A stretch of DNA of 64,000 nucleotides from the NCBI GenBank assembly GCA_036635475.1, contig JAVWQH010000002.1:18448-82447 (forward strand), written 5' to 3'. Below the pieces are notes generated by a model. It saw only the letters and a program-made list of their open reading frames with translations, made no database searches and was not told where the DNA came from. Of this stretch, positions 1 through 8,525 are shown piece by piece (position 1 is the first letter of the stretch; each line of letters begins with the position of its first letter). The position numbers were made by a program, and so were the translations under genes. Source of the stretch: JAHHUA01 sp036635475 (GTDB taxonomy: Bacteria > Bacillota > Clostridia > Oscillospirales > Ruminococcaceae).

Positions 1-781
1 ATACTCTTGCATAAAGAGCCTTGCTTGCCATATAATACGGTGCTGCATAGAGAATTGGGGCAAGTAAAAATGATATCAAAAGCCAACCGATAAACGATAA
101 GTGAAACTTGAAAAGGTTAGTTATTTGACCTTTAGAGGCTTTGACAGATAATTTTATCGCTTGTTTTACAGTTATTTTTCTGTCAGAAATAATAAAAAAC
201 CTAACGAGAAAATATCTAAGTTTAAGCATTATAAAGAAGAAAGTTCCTAAGATTAAAGATGCCATTGAGAAAATTATAAGTAATGCGGCAGAGAAACTTT
301 CAAAAAGTTTTTCACCGTAATAAAAGATGAGAAAGCTTGGCAAAAAGCAAACAAATGACCAGAAAATCATTCTAATTGTAACACATATTTTTGCCAGCCA
401 AGATTTAAACATCATAGTTGTTGATTCAAAAAAGTAAAAAACAGATAAAATTTCATCATTTTCTCCACCAACTAAACGATAAAACCAATTTGATAATCCA
501 TATTCCAGAGGGGATACAACTAAAAAGGTGATTAAAGCAATAGTTGAGGAGCAAACTACAGATGGAAATGTAATATTTATATTATTATCTAAAAAAACAT
601 TTGGAGTAGAGGCGATATCAACAAAAAACGGTAGACCTAATGCTAATGAAATAACTAAATGGAGTAAACAAAAAAATAAATTAACAGATAAATAAAGCAT
701 AATTATTATAAGTGCTCGTCCAAAATTGTTATTTAATGCTTTTTTGGAATTGTTTTTAACGATGCTTGTAATCGAATTCAC
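1..781 (-). CDS. DUF975-like integral membrane protein (C-terminus off the window)
   Basis: The frame is open from a GTG at 781 to the window edge (260 codons, no stop), so the 3' end is missing. The GTG lies 8 nt after AGGAAG; the nearby ATG at 786 opens a frame that stops after nine codons, so GTG is preferred. The product has several hydrophobic stretches (roughly residues 23-45, 65-85, 125-150, 155-180 and 215-240) and begins with a short polar N-terminus (MNSITSIVKNNSKKALNNN). The layout resembles DUF975 membrane proteins of Firmicutes, whose role is unknown. It starts 23 bp downstream of the cobalamin adenosyltransferase gene and may share its transcript. The family call is from overall pattern only. 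Confidence 0.6.
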   Translation of the reverse strand, partial: MNSITSIVKNNSKKALNNNFGRALIIIMLYLSVNLFFCLLHLVISLALGLPFFVDIASTPNVFLDNNINITFPSVVCSSTIALITFLVVSPLEYGLSNWFYRLVGGENDEILSVFYFFESTTMMFKSWLAKICVTIRMIFWSFVCFLPSFLIFYYGEKLFESFSAALLIIFSMASLILGTFFFIMLKLRYFLVRFFIISDRKITVKQAIKLSVKASKGQITNLFKFHLSFIGWLLISFLLAPILYAAPYYMASKALYARV

Positions 782-804
782 TCATATCACTTCCTGTTAT
801 TAAA

Positions 805-1341
805 TTAGTATTCTATGCCTTTTCTTGCAAAAATGCCCTTTTGGTAAGGGTGCTTTTGTGCTGTCATCAATGTGACATAATCAGCAATTTCAACAATTTC
901 TTCTGCGGGATTTCTACCGGTCATAACAACCTCAGTTTTTTCGTTGCGTTCGCTAACGTATTTAACAAGTTCTTCTTTTGTAAGCATATGGGCATTTACT
1001 GCGTCCACAACCTCGTCAAGCACGATTAAATCATATTCACCGCTTAATAAAGCCTTAGCAGCCTCTTCAAAGCAAGCAGAGCAGTCAAGACTACAGGTTT
1101 CTTTCTCTTGTTCTGACATCTGGAAAGTAAATTTTTTAACAGCTTCTGTTCTGATAATTTCAACACCAAGTTGCTTTAGAGGTGCAAGTTCGGAACTGTC
1201 GTTTCCTTTAAGGAATTGCAATAACAGTACCTTTCCGCCGTTTCCTGTGCATCTGACAGCTAAGCCTATTGCAGCAGTTGTTTTTCCTTTACCATCGCCT
1301 ACGTATAAATGTACCATACTTTTTTGAGCATTTGTATTCAT
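805..1341 (-). CDS. cobO: cob(I)alamin adenosyltransferase, CobO/BtuR type
   Basis: This 178-residue protein carries the family's P-loop GDGKGKTTAAIG at residues 16-27. This nucleotide-binding loop is typical of CobA/CobO/BtuR enzymes, which transfer the adenosyl group of ATP to cob(I)alamin to make coenzyme B12. Further family features are LLLQFLKG (about 40-47), DLIVLDEV (about 104-111) and the C-terminal VTLMTAQKHPYQKGIFARKGIEY. Length is normal for the family. The ATG follows AGGAGG closely. It lies 81 bp downstream of a histidine phosphatase on the same strand, which may belong to corrinoid metabolism too. No other cobalamin biosynthesis gene is in the window, so a salvage role is likely. 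Confidence 0.93.
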   Translation of the reverse strand: MNTNAQKSMVHLYVGDGKGKTTAAIGLAVRCTGNGGKVLLLQFLKGNDSSELAPLKQLGVEIIRTEAVKKFTFQMSEQEKETCSLDCSACFEEAAKALLSGEYDLIVLDEVVDAVNAHMLTKEELVKYVSERNEKTEVVMTGRNPAEEIVEIADYVTLMTAQKHPYQKGIFARKGIEY

Positions 1342-1422
1342 AATAATTCCTCCTAGTATTTATATTATAATTAATAGTTACAATATTGTGAAAGTGCTAT
1401 TTTAATAATAGCACAAAAAGTG

Positions 1423-2067
1423 TTAATCATCAAATCCATTTTCATTATTTTCGGACAATTTAGGGATAATGTCATAAACTTCAAATGATTGGTCACGCAT
1501 CCACATTTGTGGAGTTAATAAAACAGTATACCCACAAGCATTTTGAGTCATCCATTCCGCCATACTGTGTTTGGGCAAACCGATTGCAGAAAACAAAGAC
1601 ATAATAACGCCACCATGAGTAAAAACAGCGGCAGATGTAATATTATTATCCATCATATCTTTGAATATTTTCTCAATTCCAATGAGAAGACGGCTTATGA
1701 AGGCATCTCCTTTTTCCCCATTGGGAGGAGAAAATTCCTTTGAATTTTGAATCCACATTTTGAAGTTTTCATCGCCTTCAAGGTCTTTATAACTTCTTCC
1801 CTCAAAATCCCCAAAATCCAGTTCTTTCATTTCATCAACTATATAATTTTCAAATTCAGGATAAATAAGATGAGCAGTTTCAATGCAACGTGAAAGTGGA
1901 CTGGTGTAAATTTTTTCTACATATGGATAGGAAAATTCATTTAAAAGTTTTTGAATTTCTTCAATTCCCTCAGGGCAAAGTGAAACATCTTTTTGCCCAA
2001 CATAGCGGCCTTCTTTATTACCACTAGTAATACCATGGCGTATAAAATGCAGTTTGTACGTTTTCAT
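1423..2067 (-). CDS. histidine phosphatase family protein (phosphoglycerate mutase-like)
   Basis: This 214-residue protein has the phosphohistidine motif RHGITSGN at residues 10-17, the second-arginine region SPLSRCIETA (about 57-66), an acidic ELDFGDFEGRSY segment (about 83-94) and the second histidine in VFTHGGVIMS (about 149-158). Together these make an intact histidine-phosphatase active site. The family includes CobC (alpha-ribazole phosphatase) and general sugar or phospho-metabolite phosphatases. The neighbouring cobO makes a CobC-like role possible but does not prove it, because no other nucleotide-loop gene is present. The ATG is preceded by TTTAGGAGA. Confidence 0.85.
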   Translation of the reverse strand: MKTYKLHFIRHGITSGNKEGRYVGQKDVSLCPEGIEEIQKLLNEFSYPYVEKIYTSPLSRCIETAHLIYPEFENYIVDEMKELDFGDFEGRSYKDLEGDENFKMWIQNSKEFSPPNGEKGDAFISRLLIGIEKIFKDMMDNNITSAAVFTHGGVIMSLFSAIGLPKHSMAEWMTQNACGYTVLLTPQMWMRDQSFEVYDIIPKLSENNENGFDD

Positions 2068-2142
2068 AGTGTAAATTCTCCTAAATTTTATAAATTATTT
2101 TGTAAAATGACAACATATTGCAAAAAATATATACATTTTGTA

Positions 2143-2171
2143 TTTACAAAAGGCGAAATATGTAATATAAT
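2143..2171 (+). promoter_or_regulatory. sigma-A type promoter for the XRE regulator
   Basis: TTTACA (2143-2148) and TATAAT (2166-2171) are separated by exactly 17 bp and lie 38 bp upstream of the ATG at 2209. The good match supports starting the downstream gene at 2209 rather than at an upstream in-frame codon, which would lie upstream of the promoter. Confidence 0.75.
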
Positions 2172-2208
2172 CATCTTTACTAGAGCATTTTCGGAGGTTG
2201 GATTAAAA

Positions 2209-2913
2209 ATGAATGGTGACTTTCCAAGAATACTTACTCTGCTTAGAAAAGAGCGAGGAGTGAGTCAAAAAATTGCGGCAGTTGATTTGGGAGTATCCCA
2301 ATCGCTTTTGTCCCACTATGAAAAAGGAATCAGAGAGTGTGGTCTTGATTTCCTTATCAAAACGGCTGATTATTATGGAGTATCCTGCGATTATCTTTTA
2401 GGCCGTTCGGCTGAAAAGACAGGTTCTCAAATAACAGTTGATGATATTCCTGAACCTGATTCAATGGGTAAGGAAAATAGTGGAAACATTATGCCTGTTT
2501 TAAACAAAAAATTAATAGCAAACTCTTTGAACATAATTTTTGACCTTCTCGACAAAACTGATAATGATGATTTGATTGATGAAGTTTCAGCATATTTGAT
2601 GCTTTCTGTCTATAAAATGTTCAGAGTTATTTATGCTGTCAATGATAAGAATCAAGATGGCTTTTTCAACATAAACAAATACATTGCCTTTGATTATGTC
2701 AATGCGTCAATGTCTATTTCTGAAGCCAATGCAAAGGCAATTATAGGCGGTTCACCTACAAGAGGTATGGAAAAAATCGAAAGTCCCGATAAAATTTTAA
2801 TATCAACTGAAATGCTTATGACAAAATATCCGCTTTTTTCATCATCACTTCTGAATTTAATCAAAAACGCTGAGTACAGGATTAAAGACGATATCAGTGA
2901 TAAAAAGGATTAA
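2209..2913 (+). CDS. XRE-family helix-turn-helix transcriptional regulator
   Basis: This 234-residue protein has an N-terminal HTH_3/XRE domain at about residues 5-62 (FPRILTLLRKERGVSQKIAA, then DLGVSQSLLSHYEKG and ADYYGVSCDYLLGRS). About 170 residues follow that are mostly helical and not recognised. The frame is open upstream to 1993, but the start at 2209 follows CGGAGG and lies downstream of a consensus promoter, so the extra residues are not coding. It diverges from the phosphatase gene and converges on the ABC transporter operon. The target is unknown. The C-terminal part probably senses a signal or dimerises, which is an inference. Confidence 0.85.
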   Translation: MNGDFPRILTLLRKERGVSQKIAAVDLGVSQSLLSHYEKGIRECGLDFLIKTADYYGVSCDYLLGRSAEKTGSQITVDDIPEPDSMGKENSGNIMPVLNKKLIANSLNIIFDLLDKTDNDDLIDEVSAYLMLSVYKMFRVIYAVNDKNQDGFFNINKYIAFDYVNASMSISEANAKAIIGGSPTRGMEKIESPDKILISTEMLMTKYPLFSSSLLNLIKNAEYRIKDDISDKKD

Positions 2914-3000
2914 CGTGTTCTGTCCTTATTATTCTACCATTTTTTTGTGATAAAATAAAGACAAAATTTAACTTATTTTAATCTATAATATTAAAATTGA

Positions 3001-3036
3001 AAGCTGCAGTAAATATTAAAATTTGCTGCAGCTATT
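3001..3036. terminator. bidirectional intrinsic terminator
   Basis: An inverted repeat with AGCTGCAG / CTGCAGCT arms and an AAAT/ATTT inner stem is followed by a T-rich tract on the plus strand. It sits between the convergent XRE gene and the ABC transporter operon. Confidence 0.7.
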
Positions 3037-3037
3037 T

Positions 3038-3760
3038 TTATAGAATTTTTGACAAGAAAGATTTCAGACGTTCGTTTTGAGGATTAGTAAAAAATTCAGA
3101 TGGCGATGATTCTTCGGCAATAATGCCATCGTTCATAAACATAATTCTTGTTCCAACTTCTTTTGCAAAATTCATTTCATGAGTTACAACAATCATAGTC
3201 ATTCCATCTAATGCAAGGTCTTTCATCAATTCCAAAACTTCTCCAACCATCTCCGGGTCAAGTGCCGATGTTGGCTCATCAAAGAGCATAACATCAGGAT
3301 TCATAGCCAGTGACCTAACGATGGCTATACGCTGTTTTTGCCCACCTGAAAGCATATTGGGGTACATAGCCGACTTATCCAAAAGTCCAATTCTTTTGAG
3401 GAGGGTGTCAGCTTTTTCCTCTGCTTCTGATTTTGTCATAAGTTTAAGGGTTATGGGTGCAAGGGTAATATTTTCTTTGACTGTGAGATGAGGAAACAAG
3501 TTAAAATGCTGAAAAACCATTCCCATTTTCATTCTGATTTTATTTATATTGATTTTGGGGTCAACTATATTTTCTCCCTCAAACCATATTTCACCCGAGT
3601 CTGCGACTTCCAAAAGATTTAAACAGCGTAAAAATGTTGATTTTCCTGAACCAGATGGACCTGTGATAACGATTTTTTCGCCTTTTTCAATATCAGTGCT
3701 GATATTATTGAGTATTAATTGATTGTCAAAAGATTTTGTGAGATTTTTAACGTCTATCAC
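3038..3760 (-). CDS. polar amino-acid ABC transporter ATP-binding protein (GlnQ/HisP family)
   Basis: The ATPase has Walker A GPSGSGKS (about residues 34-41), the Q-loop in MGMVFQHFNLFPHL, signature LSGGQKQR (about 137-144), Walker B VMLFDEPTSALDPE and the H-loop VVTHEMNF. This spacing and sequence are typical of the PAAT subfamily that energises uptake of polar amino acids such as glutamine, cystine or arginine. The frame is open from a TTG at 3781, but the GTG at 3760 lies 10 nt after GGAGG and is the better start, giving 240 residues. It overlaps the end of the permease gene by 14 bp, which suggests translational coupling. The substrate cannot be told from sequence. Confidence 0.93.
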   Translation of the reverse strand: MIDVKNLTKSFDNQLILNNISTDIEKGEKIVITGPSGSGKSTFLRCLNLLEVADSGEIWFEGENIVDPKININKIRMKMGMVFQHFNLFPHLTVKENITLAPITLKLMTKSEAEEKADTLLKRIGLLDKSAMYPNMLSGGQKQRIAIVRSLAMNPDVMLFDEPTSALDPEMVGEVLELMKDLALDGMTMIVVTHEMNFAKEVGTRIMFMNDGIIAEESSPSEFFTNPQNERLKSFLSKIL

Positions 3761-4463
3761 CTTGTGAAAGCCTCCTTTCAATTTTCCTTTGAATAGCGGT
3801 TAATCCGATGACTAAAATAAGATAAATTAAAGCTACTAGAAGTAATGGCGGAAATGCGTTGTAGGTGTGTGTCCTTACGATGTCAGCCGCCTTTGTGAGG
3901 TCTTTAACGGCGATAAAGCCTGCAACTGAGGTTTCTTTCAATAGAGTGATGAACTCGTTGAAAATGGCAGGCAAGACGTTCTTAACAGCCTGTGGCAATA
4001 CGATTAATTTCATAGTTTGGCTTGCAGAAAGTCCAATTGAACGCCCAGCCTCGGTTTGCCCTTTGTCAATGGACATAATTCCCCCACGAATAATTTCCGC
4101 AACATATGCTCCGGAGTTTATTCCGAACGAAAGTATGGCAACATAAATAGCACTATCCAGAGAAACGGCTTTAAATACAACATAAAACATAATCAGCAGT
4201 TGAACTAGAATTGGTGTTCCCCTTATTATTGCAAGATAAGCATTGCAAATAAAGTTTAATATTTTCAGTTTGCCTGTTTGAGCATTAGAAACCTTGATAA
4301 TAGCAATTGCAGTTCCTATTAAAATTCCTATAATTGTCGCAAAAATAGCAATTATTATAGTGTTTTTCAGTCCCTCAGCGAACAATTTCCATCTGTCAGC
4401 CTCAATTAATGTTTGGTATAAATCACTCTTGATATTCGAGAAAAAATTTAATAAATATTCCAT
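3747..4463 (-). CDS. polar amino-acid ABC transporter permease (HisM/GlnP family)
   Basis: This 238-residue protein has about five hydrophobic segments and the family signature around RGTPILVQLLIMFYVVF (about 80-96) and EIIRGGIMSIDKGQTEAGRSIGLS, the EAA loop that contacts the ATPase. The sequence SLDSAIYVAILSFGINSGAYVAEIIRGG is typical of HEQRo/PAAT permeases. The single permease gene implies a homodimer. It lies between the binding-protein gene and the ATPase gene in one operon, with an intrinsic hairpin upstream at 4508-4543. Confidence 0.92.
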   Translation of the reverse strand: MEYLLNFFSNIKSDLYQTLIEADRWKLFAEGLKNTIIIAIFATIIGILIGTAIAIIKVSNAQTGKLKILNFICNAYLAIIRGTPILVQLLIMFYVVFKAVSLDSAIYVAILSFGINSGAYVAEIIRGGIMSIDKGQTEAGRSIGLSASQTMKLIVLPQAVKNVLPAIFNEFITLLKETSVAGFIAVKDLTKAADIVRTHTYNAFPPLLLVALIYLILVIGLTAIQRKIERRLSQGDRR

Positions 4464-4507
4464 TTTAATCTTCCTTATAATTTAAGTTGTGAACCTATAA
4501 TATTTTT

Positions 4508-4543
4508 TTAAAAACAGCAGGGCATTAGCTCTGCTGTTTTTAT
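4508..4543 (-). terminator. intercistronic terminator-like hairpin between binding protein and permease
   Basis: AAAACAGCAG / CTGCTGTTTT arms (4511-4520 and 4531-4540) with a run of T on the minus strand form an intrinsic terminator inside the operon. Partial read-through would give more binding protein than permease and ATPase, a common arrangement for ABC importers. Confidence 0.7.
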
Positions 4544-4553
4544 TAATATTGGA

Positions 4554-5306
4554 TTATTTTGATGTGTGATTTATTGTAAATTCTTCAATTTTTCCCTCAT
4601 CAATCAATTTTTGAAGAGCAGTATTAACAGCTTCAAGTGTTTGGCTATCACCTTTTTTAATTGCAAGAGCATACTTATCGGTAAAGAGAGGTTTTTCCAG
4701 AATTTTTATGTCTGTATGAGTTTTAATCAGATTTTCGGCAGGGAGTTTGTCCATAACTATTGCATCAATTCTTCCATTAAGCAAGTCGTTAGCGGCATCG
4801 GCATATTTAACATATTGCTGACCTTTTGCATTTTCCATATCAGCAATGTATAAATCAGCAACAGTGCCAAGCTGACAGCCAATGGTTTTGCCTGATAAAT
4901 CGTCTTCACCATTTATTTTGCTGTCATTATTAACAAGTATTACCTGTTGTGAGATTGCATATTCAATGGAAAAGTCAACTTGTTTTGCTCGTTCGGGAGT
5001 AACTGAAAGACCTGCAGCACCAAAAGTGGCTTTACCGGTATCAACAGCGGTTATAATTGCACCAAAATCCATATCAACAATTTTTAATTTTGCACCCATA
5101 GCTTTGGCAATTTCATTGGCAATATCAACATCAACGCCAATAATTTTATCGCCGTCGTAGTATTCATAAGGAGCAAAACCAGCTTCAGTAGCCATAATTA
5201 TTTCTTTTTGTGAAGTATCTGAGCTTGAATTTACATCTTTATTTCCACAAGCTGTAAACAACAATAATGAGGCAAGGACTGCGGATAATAGCTTAATTTT
5301 CTTCAT
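4554..5306 (-). CDS. amino-acid ABC transporter substrate-binding lipoprotein
   Basis: A 250-residue exported lipoprotein: charged MKKIK, a hydrophobic core and the lipobox LLFTAC with the lipidated Cys at residue 20. The mature part is a type II periplasmic-binding fold of SBP family 3: FAPYEYYDGDKIIGVDVDIA (substrate-contact region), FSIEYAISQQVILVN at the hinge and GKTIGCQLGT. It would sit on the outside of the membrane and deliver a polar amino acid to the permease encoded next. Length is normal. It is first in the operon, behind a consensus promoter, and separated from the permease by a terminator-like hairpin. Confidence 0.93.
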   Translation of the reverse strand: MKKIKLLSAVLASLLLFTACGNKDVNSSSDTSQKEIIMATEAGFAPYEYYDGDKIIGVDVDIANEIAKAMGAKLKIVDMDFGAIITAVDTGKATFGAAGLSVTPERAKQVDFSIEYAISQQVILVNNDSKINGEDDLSGKTIGCQLGTVADLYIADMENAKGQQYVKYADAANDLLNGRIDAIVMDKLPAENLIKTHTDIKILEKPLFTDKYALAIKKGDSQTLEAVNTALQKLIDEGKIEEFTINHTSK

Positions 5307-5380
5307 ATTTATTCACCTTTCAAGTATAAAATCAAATTTTGTTTAAAAAATACGTATAATTAATCAAACCAACAATTGAT

Positions 5381-5409
5381 ATTATATTGCTATCATCACA
5401 CTATGTCAA
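5381..5409 (-). promoter_or_regulatory. consensus promoter of the amino-acid ABC operon
   Basis: On the minus strand TTGACA (5404-5409) and TATAAT (5381-5386) are separated by 17 bp, a perfect sigma-A match, 75 bp upstream of the binding-protein ATG. The leader shows no clear riboswitch. Confidence 0.8.
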
Positions 5410-5454
5410 CAGAAAAGTGAAAGTTAATACAATAAAAGTGAAATATTATACATT

Positions 5455-6327
5455 TTAGAAAATTTCTTTTAAAATTTTAGTAAAATCGTCATAAAAGGGA
5501 GCATCAACGCAGATAAATTCATTGGTAATAGGGTGTGCAAATGATACATTCCCACAGTGCAATAATTGCGTTTTATAAACACAAGTGTCACCACCATACA
5601 TTTCATCGCCCAAAAGTGGATAACCAATATAAGACATATGAACACGAATTTGATGTGTTCTTCCTGTATGAAGCTTGAATTTTACAAAACTGTGTCCATT
5701 TCCGCTTGCAACAACTTCATAATCGGTTTTTGCATATTGTCCTTGAGGTGAAACAAATCTTTTAATGTGAATATCGTTGAGCCTGTCAATCGGAGCTTCA
5801 ATTGTGCCACTTTTATTCGGCAATTCTCCTGTTGTTATCCCCATATAAACCTTTTGCAGATTTTGTGAAAGGCGATAGGCGGAGTGTGGATTTTTTGCAA
5901 CTACCACTGCACCTGTTGTATCTTTGTCAAGGCGATTTATGGCACGAAAGCTTAATTTTAAATCATTTTCAATGCAGTATGTGGCAAAAACATTTCCCAA
6001 TGTGTCCTCTTGATGTTTTTTTGTTTGATGGGAGGGCATATTTGATGGTTTGTTAAAAATGATTATGTCATCGTCATCATATAAAATCGGGACTTTAACG
6101 TCAGATGTAATATATTCTTTGGGTTCATCTTCAATTGAAATTGAAACGATATCGCCGGTTGAAATTTTATCAACCGTTCTTATATGTTTACCATTAAGCA
6201 TTATCCCATTTTCTTTTAGTTTTATACTTCTTATAGTGCGACTGGAAACACCATTTACATATTTCAGAAAAACCCCAACAGTCTTATCATTATTATTTTC
6301 ATCAACTTTAAAATCAATTATTCTCAA
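5455..6327 (-). CDS. RluA-family RNA pseudouridine synthase
   Basis: This 290-residue enzyme has an N-terminal S4 RNA-binding domain (about 12-75: VSSRTIRSIKLKENGIMLNG, TVDKISTGDIVSI) followed by the RluA catalytic domain. The catalytic aspartate is in AINRLDKDTTGAVVVAKN (about 128-145), and HTGRTHQIRVHMSYIG with PLLGDEMYGG are the later RluA signatures. It isomerises specific uridines in rRNA or tRNA to pseudouridine. The target (RluC/RluD type) is not determined. The start is a TTG 8 nt after AGGAG. It is monocistronic. Confidence 0.92.
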   Translation of the reverse strand: MRIIDFKVDENNNDKTVGVFLKYVNGVSSRTIRSIKLKENGIMLNGKHIRTVDKISTGDIVSISIEDEPKEYITSDVKVPILYDDDDIIIFNKPSNMPSHQTKKHQEDTLGNVFATYCIENDLKLSFRAINRLDKDTTGAVVVAKNPHSAYRLSQNLQKVYMGITTGELPNKSGTIEAPIDRLNDIHIKRFVSPQGQYAKTDYEVVASGNGHSFVKFKLHTGRTHQIRVHMSYIGYPLLGDEMYGGDTCVYKTQLLHCGNVSFAHPITNEFICVDAPFYDDFTKILKEIF

Positions 6328-6484
6328 TATATTAACTCCTAAACATTATTTTATTAAATGTGGTTGATATCATTATATAACGAAGTAAAAATATTAGCAA
6401 TTGTATGAAAAGAACGAAAAATTTTGCATACTTTCCTGTTGCACAGTGGAATATATCAGTGATATTTTTAATTATATTGCTTTT

Positions 6485-6531
6485 TCAAAAAATAGCAGTA
6501 AGAACGAAAATTGTCGTTTTTACTGCTATAA
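6485..6531 (-). terminator. intrinsic terminator of the small membrane protein gene
   Basis: ATAGCAGTA ... TACTGCTAT arms with a further CGTT/AACG inner stem are followed by TTTTTTG on the minus strand, about 65 bp past the stop of the 6594-6923 gene. Confidence 0.75.
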
Positions 6532-6593
6532 TAAAATATTTTTTATTGTTTGAAAAATGTCAGTTAGAAAGTTATGCGTTGATTATAAGTAAA

Positions 6594-6923
6594 TTATTTT
6601 TGCGTTTTCTTGGTTTTCCAGTAAATAAATCCTCCACAAGCAACGTAAAAAATCAGAACAATAATCCCGATTGGAGTTTCATTTATAATTTGTCCTGTTG
6701 CTTGCGTTCCCATATAAATAAGATGTAAAGCAGGCATAACACCTAACACGCAACCCCAAAACTTGTCTTTAGCCAGAAGAAAACCGCTTGCAAAAAACAA
6801 AGCCAACCATATGATAACAACAGGTGAAATAGCACCGATTTCTTCAATAGCCAATACACCATACAGTGCTGTAAAAATTATTGCTGGTATATAAAAAAGA
6901 ATTTTAAGTATTATTTTTTTCAT
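6594..6923 (-). CDS. small integral membrane protein of unknown function
   Basis: A 109-residue protein with three or four predicted membrane segments: about 4-24 (IILKILFYIPAIIFTALYGV), 32-50 (SPVVIIWLALFFASGFLLA), 55-72 and 83-102 (PIGIIVLIFYVACGGFIYW), and a lysine-rich C-terminus (KTKKTQK) expected in the cytoplasm. The ATG follows GGAGG. A good terminator follows. The opposite-strand open frame at 6405-6728 is a shadow. No family is recognised. Confidence 0.75.
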   Translation of the reverse strand: MKKIILKILFYIPAIIFTALYGVLAIEEIGAISPVVIIWLALFFASGFLLAKDKFWGCVLGVMPALHLIYMGTQATGQIINETPIGIIVLIFYVACGGFIYWKTKKTQK

Positions 6924-7013
6924 TTTGCACCTCCATTTATATTAAAGAGCCACCGCTGTTTTATAATAATATCTGTGTATAACTTTATTGTTTCCCACAA
7001 ATATTATTGGTGA

Positions 7014-7844
7014 TTATTTCGATAGTTTTTTTGTAAGTTCATCTTGCTTTGCAAAATAAGCCATTGTTTCTTCGTGGGATTTTTCTACACGTTCGACTAA
7101 ACCATCTTCATAAATATCGCTGTACAAAAAGTCTATCAGATGTATTTCACTTTTATCAGGGTTTGGAGCATCTTGAATTTTGGGCTTTTGAAGTACAAAT
7201 GAGATGGCATAGAACGGCACGTTTTCCTCGCCCAATATTCTTGTGATATCAAGCAAAATCTCGCTTGCTCGTTTTGCAGATACAGTTTCGTCCTGTGCAT
7301 AAAAGATAATTTCTCCATATTTTGAGCCGAGTTCCCTTACATCATATGCTTTATCAAGAACTAAATTTTCGGTGTCAATCCCAAAATCTTTATAAACACT
7401 TTCTGGTTCTTCATCGCTTTTTTCTCTCATACTTCCAAAGGAGATATTACTTTCATAGGGAAAATCTTCAGCATCAAATACATCATTAGCCATTTTCCTG
7501 TATTCACTGTCAATTCTCTCCCAAGTATTTCTGCCAGTTGTGACCATATTCTCGAAGCTGTCCCAGCCTAATTTACCAAAACTGGAGAGTGAAATTGAAA
7601 AATAAGTGTCAATACTTGATGGAGATTTTATTCTTGCATTATATCCACCGCTTTTAAAATTGTAATTCACTTTTTCAATGATATAGTCAGTGTCTGCATA
7701 TTGTTGCTGGATATATTTTTTTGCGGTATTTGTGGCAAGCATTTTTGAAATGGGATTGCCAACAAAAGCATTTCCAACAAATAAAATGCCTCCGATTAAG
7801 GTAAATGCAATAATAATCGCAATAATTTTAGCTGTTTTTTTCAT
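7014..7844 (-). CDS. YfjL-like membrane-anchored protein
   Basis: The frame is open from 7886, but ATG 7844 follows GGGAGA and begins a clean signal-anchor (MKKTAKIIAIIIAFTLIGGILFVGN), giving 276 residues. The region after the anchor, NPISKMLATNTAKKYIQQQYADTDYIIEKVNYNFKSG in outline, resembles the N-terminal domain of B. subtilis YfjL-type proteins, here with a C-terminal extracytoplasmic domain (EILLDITRILGEENVPFYAISFVLQKP). Function is unknown. It overlaps the upstream zf-HC2 membrane gene by 17 bp, so the two are co-translated and probably form a two-protein membrane unit. Confidence 0.75.
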   Translation of the reverse strand: MKKTAKIIAIIIAFTLIGGILFVGNAFVGNPISKMLATNTAKKYIQQQYADTDYIIEKVNYNFKSGGYNARIKSPSSIDTYFSISLSSFGKLGWDSFENMVTTGRNTWERIDSEYRKMANDVFDAEDFPYESNISFGSMREKSDEEPESVYKDFGIDTENLVLDKAYDVRELGSKYGEIIFYAQDETVSAKRASEILLDITRILGEENVPFYAISFVLQKPKIQDAPNPDKSEIHLIDFLYSDIYEDGLVERVEKSHEETMAYFAKQDELTKKLSK

Positions 7845-8370
7845 TAATATTCTCCCTTTTAAACCCAAAATAGAGCAAGCTTGCAATTAAAATTCCCAAA
7901 GCAAAAAGGCAGGCATAGATGAATGCCCAAAAAACAGGAGGAATAAAAGCTTGTATGAAATTGCCATCATACACATATCCGAAGCTATCAGGAAGCCATC
8001 TAAGATAGGCAAAAACAAAAACAAATATTAAGGCAAATAATGATTTACGTTTTAATGTGAAATAGCTGACAGCACCGAGAAATGGCATAATAATGATATT
8101 GTAAAACATCATTTCTCCGTCTGCTATTGCAATGCCAAAGGCAACACCAATAATCATAAATGCTATTGCTAATAAAAATAATTGCTTTTTAATATTTATT
8201 TTCGCCTTAGCATTTTTCACTATCGGTTTTTGATTTTTCTCGTAATAAAGCCTGCATTGCTCACAGGTTTCGATATGTTCTAATACGGAGTTTTTGATAT
8301 CCTCACTTGCAGTATTGTCCACCACAAGTGGAATCAAATTCATACAAATATCACAGGAAATTTTATTCAC
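7828..8370 (-). CDS. zf-HC2 anti-sigma-like zinc-finger membrane protein
   Basis: The N-terminus has CDICMNLIPLVVD, a run of about 20 residues, then HIETCEQC. This is the CxxC...HxxxCxxC pattern of zf-HC2 domains found in anti-sigma factors and their relatives. About 45 residues later come four hydrophobic segments (approximately 68-88, 90-108, 112-128 and 143-168). A GTG at 8370 placed 9 nt after AAGGAG is chosen over the TTG at 8376, which is too close; the protein is then 180 residues. No sigma-factor gene is adjacent, so a role in sigma control is unproven. It precedes and overlaps the YfjL-like gene. Confidence 0.75.
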   Translation of the reverse strand: MNKISCDICMNLIPLVVDNTASEDIKNSVLEHIETCEQCRLYYEKNQKPIVKNAKAKINIKKQLFLLAIAFMIIGVAFGIAIADGEMMFYNIIIMPFLGAVSYFTLKRKSLFALIFVFVFAYLRWLPDSFGYVYDGNFIQAFIPPVFWAFIYACLFALGILIASLLYFGFKRENINEKNS

Positions 8371-8525
8371 TGTCAATCTCTCCTTAGTGGAATTTTTTTA
8401 TATTAATGTGAAAAAGTATGTATTTGTTACAAAATATTTTGATTATAAAAATAGCAGTCTGCAAATACAAATTGTTTAAAAAAGATGTAAGGAAGTAGGA
8501 AAAATTGGACTTAGGAAATACACAA

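Noticed and set aside
1993..2208. Upstream extension of the XRE regulator frame
   Set aside because: It overlaps the divergent phosphatase gene and lies upstream of a consensus promoter; the ATG at 2209 has a good ribosome site.
6405..6728. Plus-strand open frame of 107 codons
   Set aside because: It overlaps the better-supported 6594-6923 gene on the other strand, runs through that gene's terminator hairpin, and has no ribosome site.
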